A DNA stretch of 64,000 bases from Cedecea colo (GTDB lineage Bacteria > Pseudomonadota > Gammaproteobacteria > Enterobacterales > Enterobacteriaceae), in NCBI RefSeq assembly GCF_011808225.1, contig NZ_SOYS01000007.1, positions 124,001 through 188,000 on the forward strand, written 5' to 3'. A program made the position numbers and the translations under genes. Below are positions 57,904 to 64,000 of this stretch, one piece after another. The first letter of the stretch is position 1. Each line of letters starts with the position of its first letter. The notes under the pieces are model-generated. The model saw nothing but the letters and a program-made list of their open reading frames with translations, did not search any database and was not told where the DNA came from.

Positions 57904-58897
57904 GGCCACCGCCCAACAGCCCCTGTTGCAGGCCATCGACCTGAAAAAACACTACCCGGTGAAAAAGGGTATTTTCGGCCAGGAGCGCCTGGTAAAAGCG
58001 CTCGACGGCGTTTCCTTTAACCTTGAGCGCGGTAAAACGCTGGCGGTCGTAGGCGAATCCGGCTGTGGAAAATCCACCCTTGGCCGCCTGCTGACGATGA
58101 TCGAAATTCCGACCGGCGGCGAGCTGTACTATCAGGGCCAGGATTTGCTTAAGCCAGACGAAACTTCGGAAAAGCTCAGGCGTCAGAAAATCCAGATCGT
58201 CTTCCAGAACCCGTACGGCTCCCTGAACCCGCGTAAAAAAGTGGGACAAATTCTGGAAGAGCCGCTGCAAATTAACAGCAAATTGAGCAAAGCCGAACGG
58301 CGTGAAAAAGCGCTGGCGATGATGGCGAAAGTCGGCCTGAAAACCGAACATTATGACCGCTATCCGCATATGTTTTCCGGCGGCCAGCGTCAGCGTATCG
58401 CCATCGCCCGCGGGCTGATGCTCGACCCGGATGTGGTCATCGCTGATGAACCTGTTTCTGCGCTGGACGTATCCGTGCGCGCGCAGGTGCTGAACCTGAT
58501 GATGGATTTGCAGCAGGAAATGGGGCTGTCCTATGTGTTCATCTCTCACGACCTGTCGGTGGTGGAACACATCGCTGATGAAGTGATGGTGATGTACCTG
58601 GGCCGCTGCGTGGAGAAGGGCACCAAAGACCAGATCTTCTCTAACCCGCGTCATCCGTACACGCAAGCGCTGTTATCTGCAACGCCACGCCTGAACCCGG
58701 ACGATCGCCGCGAGCGCATCAAGCTTACCGGCGAGCTACCAAGCCCGCTGAACCCGCCGCCGGGCTGTGCTTTCAACGCCCGCTGCCGCCGTCGTTTTGG
58801 GCCGTGCACGCAGTTACCGCCGCAGCTCAAAGATTACGGCGGCCAGCTGGTGGCGTGTTTCGCTGTCGATCAGGATGAGAACGGGGAAATTCGTTAG
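57890..58897 (+). CDS. dppF: Dipeptide ABC transporter ATP-binding protein DppF
   Basis: This 335-residue partner ATPase of DppD has Walker A ([15 protein letters not shown]), signature ([15 protein letters not shown]), Walker B ([13 protein letters not shown]) and the C-terminal cysteine motif [21 protein letters not shown] seven bases before ATG 57890 selects this start, which overlaps the dppD end; an in-frame ATG 21 bases upstream is less likely. It is the last gene of the dpp operon and is followed by a strong terminator. Confidence 0.97.
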   Translation: MITDKATAQQPLLQAIDLKKHYPVKKGIFGQERLVKALDGVSFNLERGKTLAVVGESGCGKSTLGRLLTMIEIPTGGELYYQGQDLLKPDETSEKLRRQKIQIVFQNPYGSLNPRKKVGQILEEPLQINSKLSKAERREKALAMMAKVGLKTEHYDRYPHMFSGGQRQRIAIARGLMLDPDVVIADEPVSALDVSVRAQVLNLMMDLQQEMGLSYVFISHDLSVVEHIADEVMVMYLGRCVEKGTKDQIFSNPRHPYTQALLSATPRLNPDDRRERIKLTGELPSPLNPPPGCAFNARCRRRFGPCTQLPPQLKDYGGQLVACFAVDQDENGEIR

Positions 58898-58913
58898 TTT
58901 GCTGATTAGATAG

Positions 58914-58945
58914 AAAACCGACGTGAAAGCGTCGGTTTTCTTTTA
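58914..58945 (+). terminator. Terminator of the dpp operon
   Basis: AAAACCGACG and CGTCGGTTTT form a 10-bp stem with a 6-base loop followed by CTTTTA. It lies 17 bases after the dppF stop and faces the converging toxin gene. Confidence 0.85.
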
Positions 58946-58971
58946 GGGTTAGTTAGTAAAGTTTCTGACAT

Positions 58972-59286
58972 CTACTGCGATACCGATCGCTCAGTGGACC
59001 AGCCAATTTTCTTTTGATGCCTCACGGCCAGCATCGCGACAATATCAATTTCAATGCGGTACAGGACAACATATCCGCTATTTCCAAAACTTACCGGCCA
59101 CTCTCTGAACTCAGGTTCCATCTCTTCGATGGGTCGCCCTAACGCTGGCTGAAGGCTAAGAATTTTTACTGCGGAGCGTATCTCACTGATGGCATTGCGG
59201 ATGGAAGTGAGATCTTTATTAGCAAGAAAGCGATAAAGGCGCTGTATGTCGGTTAACGCCTGCGGTGTCCATATTAATCGTGACAT
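58972..59286 (-). CDS. ParE/RelE-family toxin
   Basis: This 104-residue protein of the RelE/ParE superfamily has an N-terminal RLIWTPQALTDIQRLYRFL, the mid-region LSLQPALGRPIEEM and the C-terminal strand YVVLYRIEIDIVAMLAVRHQKK. ParE members poison gyrase and RelE members cut mRNA on ribosomes; the arginine pattern and length fit the ParE side better, but this is not decisive. It overlaps the antitoxin gene upstream by 13 bases, read leftward. It converges on the dpp terminator. Confidence 0.85.
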   Translation of the reverse strand: MSRLIWTPQALTDIQRLYRFLANKDLTSIRNAISEIRSAVKILSLQPALGRPIEEMEPEFREWPVSFGNSGYVVLYRIEIDIVAMLAVRHQKKIGWSTERSVSQ

Positions 59287-59552
59287 TCCGGTGGCTCCAC
59301 ATCCATGCCCGCTTCAAGCTTCGCCATCCATGCGTCAGCTTCCTCAAGTGTCAAATGCCTGCCATTTTGCTGATATTTCTGCCGGGCCAGCATTGCTTCT
59401 TGCCGATAATTTTCTAATTGTTCTTCTCGTTCAACGTACTGTGCAATGGCTTCACGCATAATCCAGTGTGCAGAACGACGACGATTTGCGGCTAATTGTT
59501 GAATGCGGCTTTTCAGTTCATCATCAAGCTTGATTGATGTTGCTGTCGCCAT
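59274..59552 (-). CDS. CopG/ParD-like ribbon-helix-helix antitoxin
   Basis: This 92-residue protein has an N-terminal ribbon-helix-helix DNA-binding fold (TATSIKLDDELKSRIQQLAANRRRSAHWIMREAIAQYV is the region, residues 3-41). An acidic C-terminal tail should wrap the toxin. It is the first gene of a toxin-antitoxin pair and should repress its own promoter. A palindrome at 59574-59590, just upstream, is the likely operator. The module sits between dppF and the cellulose genes, where K-12 has yhjV and bcsEFG. Confidence 0.86.
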   Translation of the reverse strand: MATATSIKLDDELKSRIQQLAANRRRSAHWIMREAIAQYVEREEQLENYRQEAMLARQKYQQNGRHLTLEEADAWMAKLEAGMDVEPPECHD

Positions 59553-59573
59553 AGCTCACCTCAGTAGTTACAG

Positions 59574-59590
59574 GTATTACCTTTTAATAC
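59574..59590. promoter_or_regulatory. Candidate operator of the ParDE-like module
   Basis: GTATTA-N5-TAATAC is a perfect 6-bp inverted repeat 22 bases before the antitoxin start, a usual site for ribbon-helix-helix autorepression. Confidence 0.5.
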
Positions 59591-60142
59591 TCCACACCAC
59601 TTTTACAGCAATCACCAAAGAACACAGAAGGTAAAAATTAGCCCTTAGGCTCAATCCCTTTTGCCTTCAAAGCCGTGCAAGCGAGGCTTTACGCTTTGGT
59701 ATTACCGTTATCAGGATCGCTGGTTCATTGCAAAAGGACAAAGGGTAGCAATTTTTCCGCCTGCCGCTTTCCGCGCGGATTAAATCCCAAATAAACACCG
59801 GTTCTTTTATGTAACCATTGTTTTTTTATGGATAAGGCTTTCCTGAATAAAATGTTAATTTTCGCTTTCAAATAAGCCCGGAAAGTTATGCTTTTTAAAT
59901 TATAAAATCAGTTTAAAAAGCGTAAATTTACTTTAATGCAAAGTAGGAACTTGCTAATAGCCGGATGTCACTACTACTTTATACTGATGTTTCCTTAGTT
60001 AAAGAAGAAGATAGAGAAACGCTGATTCAATCGACTTTTGTTGTGGCATTGAGCACCGTTAACTGTCACCGAGCCGAGCCGTATTCAAAGCACCACTAGC
60101 CACAATAAAATCGCGTGTGGATAAAATATTTACTTGTAAATC
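59591..60142 (+). promoter_or_regulatory. Non-coding region upstream of bcsO
   Basis: Some 550 bases hold no gene that can be supported. The section 59780-60010 is strongly AT-rich compared with its neighbours and is the probable promoter and H-NS-type silencing region for the cellulose operon. A small hairpin, AAAGCC/GGCTTT (59670-59692), is visible. No specific binding site was recognised. Confidence 0.4.
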
Positions 60143-60703
60143 ATGAGCATTGAGATGAAAAGTTATGATGATTTGCAGCGTTTCAAGGACAAGACGCACA
60201 CGGGTGCCATCGAATTCAAGGATATGTCGGCGCAAACCCAGCCGCTCAATACGAGCCACTGGGCGATCATTAAACAGCTAGCAGGTGAAAGTGACGATTC
60301 GATCCTGGCGCAGGGCGGCAGCGTCGCAGTGCCTGTGCCGCAGGCTGTTAAGCCCGGTGAATTTGACGCAGCCTTTTCTAAAACCATACCTGAACCAACG
60401 CCTGAACCGGCGAGGGCGCAATCATCTGTTCCCGGCAACCATGCTGCGGCTATGGCCGCAGAAAAAGTCGCAGAATTACCGCTTCCGGAAGAGAAAGCCG
60501 CAGCGTTTTCACTTTTTGAGCAGCTTGCTCCGGCCTCTGCTGCGGTCGCCCCTGAAACCGCGAAGCAGGTTGCAGCGCCGTCAAAAGCTGAAGCTGTGCG
60601 TTTCGAACAGCTGTTTGCGGCCAAAGGATCAACGACAACAAACCATCCTGCCAAAGACCTCCCATTACAACCGCTGTTGGAGATGATCGCTTCATGCCGT
60701 TAG
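60143..60703 (+). CDS. bcsO: Cellulose biosynthesis accessory protein BcsO
   Basis: This 186-residue protein has a conserved N-terminal segment (KSYDDLQRFKDKT, then a short gap, FKDMSAQTQ and SHWAIIKQLAGE) followed by a long Pro/Ala/Glu-rich disordered middle (about residues 70-165). A short conserved tail is LPLQPLLEMIASC. This fits BcsO, found at the head of some enterobacterial bcs operons; its biochemical role is unknown. There is no signal peptide. The start may be ATG 60143 or ATG 60155 (MKSYDD); neither has a strong ribosome binding site. It overlaps bcsQ by 10 bases. Confidence 0.8.
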   Translation: MSIEMKSYDDLQRFKDKTHTGAIEFKDMSAQTQPLNTSHWAIIKQLAGESDDSILAQGGSVAVPVPQAVKPGEFDAAFSKTIPEPTPEPARAQSSVPGNHAAAMAAEKVAELPLPEEKAAAFSLFEQLAPASAAVAPETAKQVAAPSKAEAVRFEQLFAAKGSTTTNHPAKDLPLQPLLEMIASCR

Positions 60704-61500
60704 TTTGTGTTTGTTCGCCAAAAGGTGGAGTAGGAAAAACCACCATCGCCGCTAATCTTACCTATGCCCTGGCACGTTCCGGCAGCAAAGTGCTGGCTAT
60801 TGATTTTGACGTACAAAACGCGCTGCGTCTGCATTTTGGCGTGCCGTTGTCCGATGGACGCGGCTTTGTTGCCCGTGCCAGCGAGTCTGCCGACTGGAGC
60901 CAGTCCGTGCTCACCGCAGGCAGCAATATGTTTGTGCTGCCCTATGGCGACGTCACTGAAGAGCAACGCCTTGATTTCGAACGGCGACTTACCAACGACG
61001 GTCACTTTCTGACGCGCGGATTAAGCGCCCTGCTTAATTATCCCGGCCTGGTGATTCTGGCTGACTTCCCGCCGGGGCCAAACCCCGCGCTGAAGGCGAT
61101 GTCTCCATTGGCCGATCTACATCTGGTTACCCTGCTTGCAGATACCGCCTCGCTGTCGCTTCTGCCGCAAATCGAAAGCCATCGGTTGACGGGCGGCGAG
61201 CCGCTAAACCACAAAAACGGATATTATTTCCTGTTAAACCAAAGCGATAGCCGTCGCCATGTCAGCCGGGACGTCACTGCTTTTATGCAGCAACGTCTCG
61301 GCGATCGCCTGCTTGGCATTATTAATCGCGATGAAAGCGTCGCTGAAGCCAATGCCTCACAGCAGTCAATATTTGATTTTAACGCTGCGTCAGCCGCCGC
61401 TTTTGATATCGAGCTGGTGAGCAAACGCGTGGCGGGCATTCTGGGAATAAAAATTGGTGACGGTGCAGTACACGCCGGTCTGAGAACGTCTAATTTCTGA
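60694..61500 (+). CDS. bcsQ: Cellulose biosynthesis ParA/MinD-like ATPase BcsQ
   Basis: This 268-residue P-loop ATPase has the deviant Walker A motif of the MinD/ParA family (CSPKGGVGKTTIAANL, residues 7-22), a second motif in VILADFPPGPNP and INRDESVAEANAS toward the C-terminus. In E. coli BcsQ associates with the pole or membrane and is needed for cellulose synthase assembly with BcsR. The start overlaps the bcsO end, and bcsA follows after 18 bases, so the genes form one operon. Confidence 0.95.
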   Translation: MPLVCVCSPKGGVGKTTIAANLTYALARSGSKVLAIDFDVQNALRLHFGVPLSDGRGFVARASESADWSQSVLTAGSNMFVLPYGDVTEEQRLDFERRLTNDGHFLTRGLSALLNYPGLVILADFPPGPNPALKAMSPLADLHLVTLLADTASLSLLPQIESHRLTGGEPLNHKNGYYFLLNQSDSRRHVSRDVTAFMQQRLGDRLLGIINRDESVAEANASQQSIFDFNAASAAAFDIELVSKRVAGILGIKIGDGAVHAGLRTSNF

Positions 61501-61518
61501 CCTACTTCAGGAAGCCCT

Positions 61519-63639
61519 ATGAAAAAGGCCCTTTTTTATTTACTACTATTGGTGTTGGCGCCAGTAGCGGTACTGATCGTCATCACGCCTATGGACAGCC
61601 AAAAGCAGTATATTTTTGGTTTAATTACCATTGGCGTTTTGTTCCTCTCAGGCTTTAGCAAAAAGCACAGCATTTCTATCGTTATGATGGTGGTGGCGGT
61701 TTTAATGTCCACGCGCTATATCTATTTTCGCGCAACGCAAACGCTGCATTTTAATTCCGAAATAGAAGCCATACTCGGTATCGGCTTATTTTTAGCAGAG
61801 CTCTACATTTGGATAAGTATAATGTTGAGCCACCTGCAAAACCTCTTTCCGCTTCAGCGCAAGATTGTACCGCTGCCGGACGACGTAGCGAAATGGCCAA
61901 CCGTTGACGTTTATATCCCGACCTATAACGAAAGCCTGGAGGTCGTTCGCGATACCGTGCTGGCCGCCCAGTGCCTTGATTATCCTGCTGATAAACTAAG
62001 AATTTATTTACTGGATGACGGCAAACGCAGCGAATTTGCGGTATTTGCCGCAAAGGTAGACGTGGGTTACATCACGCGTAATGAACATTCTCACGCCAAG
62101 GCGGGTAACCTCAACCACGCCATGAAGCTGACCAACGGCGAGCTTATTTGCGTGTTCGACTGCGACCACGTGGCGACGCGCATCTTCCTGCAGGCGACCA
62201 TTGGGGCGTTTCTGGTTGACCCGGCTCTGGCGCTGATGCAGACACCGCATTACTTCTACTCGCCGGATCCGTTTGAGCGAAATCTCTCTGTCGGGCGCAA
62301 TATCCCCAATGAAGGCCAGCTTTTCTATGGGCAAATTCAGCGCGGTAACGACAACTGGAACGCGACTTTCTTCTGCGGCTCCTGCGCGGTTATCCGTCGC
62401 AGCGCGCTGGAAGAGATCGGCGGCTTTGCCGTTGAAACCGTGACCGAAGATGCGCACACCGCCCTGAAAATGCAGCGTCTGGGCTGGAAATCAGCCTATC
62501 TGGCTATCCCTCTGGCGGCGGGCCTTGCTACCGAACGCCTGGTGCTGCACGTGATTCAGCGTACCCGCTGGGCGCGCGGCATGACCCAAATCATGCGTCT
62601 GGATAATCCGCTTTTCGGTCGCGGTCTGAAATGGCAGCAGCGTCTGTGTTACCTCAACGCCATGCTCTCGTTCCAGTTTGCTTTGCCGCGCGTGGCGTTT
62701 CTTACGGCACCGCTGGCTTATCTGCTGTTTAATCTAAATATCATTCATTCGTCGGCGAGTCTGATATTCGCCTACATGCTGCCGCACCTGTTCCTGTGTA
62801 TTTACCTGAACTCGCGGTTAAACGGCCGGGTCCGCTACAGCTTCTGGGGCGAAATTTACGATCTGGTGCTGGCGTTCCACCTGATCCTGCCGACCCTCAT
62901 TACGCTTATTTTCCCAAAACGCGGCAAGTTTAACGTAACGGATAAAGGTGCGTTGCTGGACGTCGGCTATTTCGATTTCAGCATTGTGCGTCCGCATATC
63001 GTCATCGCGGCGCTGCTCGCCGCCGGGGTGATTGCCGGGATTGTACGCGCCTGCGCCCATGACTACTTCGGCGTTGACCCACGAGTTATCGCTCTGAACG
63101 TGGGCTGGGGCTTGTACAGCCTGATTTTCCTGCTGGCGGCAATTGCCGTGGCACGCGAAACCCGTCAGACGCGCAAAACCATTCGAATCGACGTTAGCGT
63201 ACCGGTCGTTATCCACTACGCCAGCGGTATCTCCTCGCGCAGCCATACGCTTGATTTGTCGATGGGCGGCTGCCGCATCGCGGTGGTGGACGAGCGCCAC
63301 CTGACCGACGAAATAGAAGAAGTTGAGCTGCAGCTGCAGTCCGGCTCGATCGGCATTCCGGTTAACGTTATCGCCAGCGACGAAAAATCTATCCGCCTGA
63401 TGTTCGATGAAATCCCGCTCGACCGCCGCCGTGAACTGGTGCGCGTGGTGCTGGCCCGTGCCGATGCGTGGATCCATCCACCTAAACCGCAGGACAACCC
63501 GTTCCGTTCGTTGTTGACCATCATCCGCAGCGTGTTCGATCTCTTCTGGCTGACCTGGAAATCGCGCGGAGAAAATCGCCGCCGACGTGAGGAAGCAGCC
63601 CGCCGTATGGATAACGCCAACGAGGACAGCGCAGTATGA
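61519..63639 (+). CDS. bcsA: Cellulose synthase catalytic subunit
   Basis: This 706-residue GT2 synthase polymerises UDP-glucose to beta-1,4-glucan and extrudes it through the inner membrane. Catalytic motifs are intact: DDG 166-168, DCD 214-216, FFCGS 284-288, TED 309-311 and QRTRW 347-351. The C-terminal PilZ domain binds cyclic di-GMP through RxxxR (R552-R556) and DxSxxG (D579-G584). Four N-terminal and four further helices flank the catalytic loop. It is about 165 residues shorter than the 872-residue E. coli protein, lacking the N-terminal extension found there. The stop overlaps the bcsB start. Confidence 0.97.
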   Translation: MKKALFYLLLLVLAPVAVLIVITPMDSQKQYIFGLITIGVLFLSGFSKKHSISIVMMVVAVLMSTRYIYFRATQTLHFNSEIEAILGIGLFLAELYIWISIMLSHLQNLFPLQRKIVPLPDDVAKWPTVDVYIPTYNESLEVVRDTVLAAQCLDYPADKLRIYLLDDGKRSEFAVFAAKVDVGYITRNEHSHAKAGNLNHAMKLTNGELICVFDCDHVATRIFLQATIGAFLVDPALALMQTPHYFYSPDPFERNLSVGRNIPNEGQLFYGQIQRGNDNWNATFFCGSCAVIRRSALEEIGGFAVETVTEDAHTALKMQRLGWKSAYLAIPLAAGLATERLVLHVIQRTRWARGMTQIMRLDNPLFGRGLKWQQRLCYLNAMLSFQFALPRVAFLTAPLAYLLFNLNIIHSSASLIFAYMLPHLFLCIYLNSRLNGRVRYSFWGEIYDLVLAFHLILPTLITLIFPKRGKFNVTDKGALLDVGYFDFSIVRPHIVIAALLAAGVIAGIVRACAHDYFGVDPRVIALNVGWGLYSLIFLLAAIAVARETRQTRKTIRIDVSVPVVIHYASGISSRSHTLDLSMGGCRIAVVDERHLTDEIEEVELQLQSGSIGIPVNVIASDEKSIRLMFDEIPLDRRRELVRVVLARADAWIHPPKPQDNPFRSLLTIIRSVFDLFWLTWKSRGENRRRREEAARRMDNANEDSAV

Positions 63640-64000
63640 AATGGATGACCCGTAAAGCCTGCCAGCTGTTTCTGGCTTTCAGCATCCTGGCGACACCGGT
63701 TATGGCGGAAGAGCCGACGGCCCCGGAACCCGTTCTGCCGGTGGATCTGCCGCCGCCAACCGTTGAGTCCATGCCAGCTGCGGATTCTGCACCCGCCGTG
63801 GCTGCACCTCCGGACTTCACGCCCGGCAACGTCAGCAGCGTTACCGTCGCGCAGATGGGGCAGCCCCAGGGCGTGGTATTAAGCGGGGGACAACTACAGG
63901 GCGGCATCGACTTTACTCTGTCTGCGGACCAGGTGGTTACTCATGCTCAACTGGCTCTGAATCTGAAAGTTTCCCCGGCGATGGCGGCGCGCAATACGAC
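63636..64000 (+). CDS. bcsB: Cellulose synthase regulatory/periplasmic subunit, N-terminal part
   Basis: The first 121 codons of BcsB are present; the gene runs off the right edge. The start overlaps the bcsA stop as ATGA. A signal peptide (LFLAFSILATPVMA) ends near residue 24. It is followed by a proline-rich linker (about residues 27-62) and the start of the first carbohydrate-binding domain (SVTVAQMGQPQGVVLSGGQ). BcsB is periplasmic, anchored by a C-terminal helix, and forms the secretion-competent complex with BcsA. Confidence 0.93.
   Translation, partial: MKWMTRKACQLFLAFSILATPVMAEEPTAPEPVLPVDLPPPTVESMPAADSAPAVAAPPDFTPGNVSSVTVAQMGQPQGVVLSGGQLQGGIDFTLSADQVVTHAQLALNLKVSPAMAARNT

Noticed and set aside
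57848-58666. A 272-codon frame antisense to dppF
   Set aside because: Lies opposite an intact ABC ATPase and resembles no protein family.

Overview
The window is chromosomal DNA of a member of the Enterobacteriaceae. Most genes are orthologues of the E. coli K-12 glyS-xyl-malS-avtA-aldB-sel-mtl block and of the K-12 ghrB-bisC-tag-eptB-dpp-bcs block, recognisable at protein level but clearly diverged. It is not E. coli. Differences include a kgu-type 2-ketogluconate operon, an orphan eutBC pair, a GH127 arabinofuranosidase locus, a bcsO-type cellulose operon, and a ROK kinase where K-12 has yiaY. An Enterobacter/Klebsiella/Kosakonia-like relative is plausible, but genus cannot be fixed from this sequence alone.

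Layout. 1-4.3 kb: end of glyS, glyQ, lipoprotein ysaB, acyltransferase wecH/yiaH, and a regulator/cysteine-hydrolase pair. 4.5-12.7 kb: the complete D-xylose regulon (xylAB diverging from xylFGH, then xylR). 12.8-17.9 kb: bax, malS, avtA, yajD. 17.9-22.4 kb: AraC regulator, GPH symporter and GH127 hydrolase. 22.4-23.3 kb: an AT-richer scar carrying a HicB-like tail and a 5'-truncated HsdR_N-like gene. 23.4-30.2 kb: aldB, ROK kinase, selB-selA, yibF. 30.3-34.9 kb: mannitol operon mtlADR, then yibL. 35.1-35.7 kb: higBA toxin-antitoxin. 35.8-41 kb: predicted kgu operon ending in ghrB, with its own LacI-type repressor. 41.1-46.1 kb: yiaD, bisC, yiaC, tag, yhjY. 46.4-48.6 kb: eutBC. 48.8-52 kb: yhjX, eptB. 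52.05-52.55 kb: tRNA-Pro(UGG) followed by tandem repeats that copy the tRNA 3' end. 53.3-58.9 kb: dppABCDF. 59-59.6 kb: ParDE-like module. 60.1-64 kb: bcsO-bcsQ-bcsA-bcsB, the last running off the right edge.

How it works together. The window is dominated by carbon and peptide scavenging: xylose, alpha-glucans, arabinofuranosides, mannitol, 2-ketogluconate and dipeptides. Many of these are paired with a local regulator, and the mtl promoter carries four CRP-type sites. The selenocysteine genes, aldB, eptB and bcs genes add translation, aldehyde detoxification, LPS modification and matrix production. From remembered K-12 gene order, the glyS-to-yibL block is inverted relative to the ghrB-to-bcs block. 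The join lies at about 34.9-35.8 kb, where higBA sits.

Points most worth a second look: the tRNA-Pro repeat array (a proline analogue of the E. coli tyrT/rtT repeats, with a tRNA-complementary segment in every unit), the UGG anticodon at what is the proK locus in K-12, a triple YpdB-type repeat in front of yhjX, the kgu operon with a PtxS-like operator, and the short eutBC pair without microcompartment genes.
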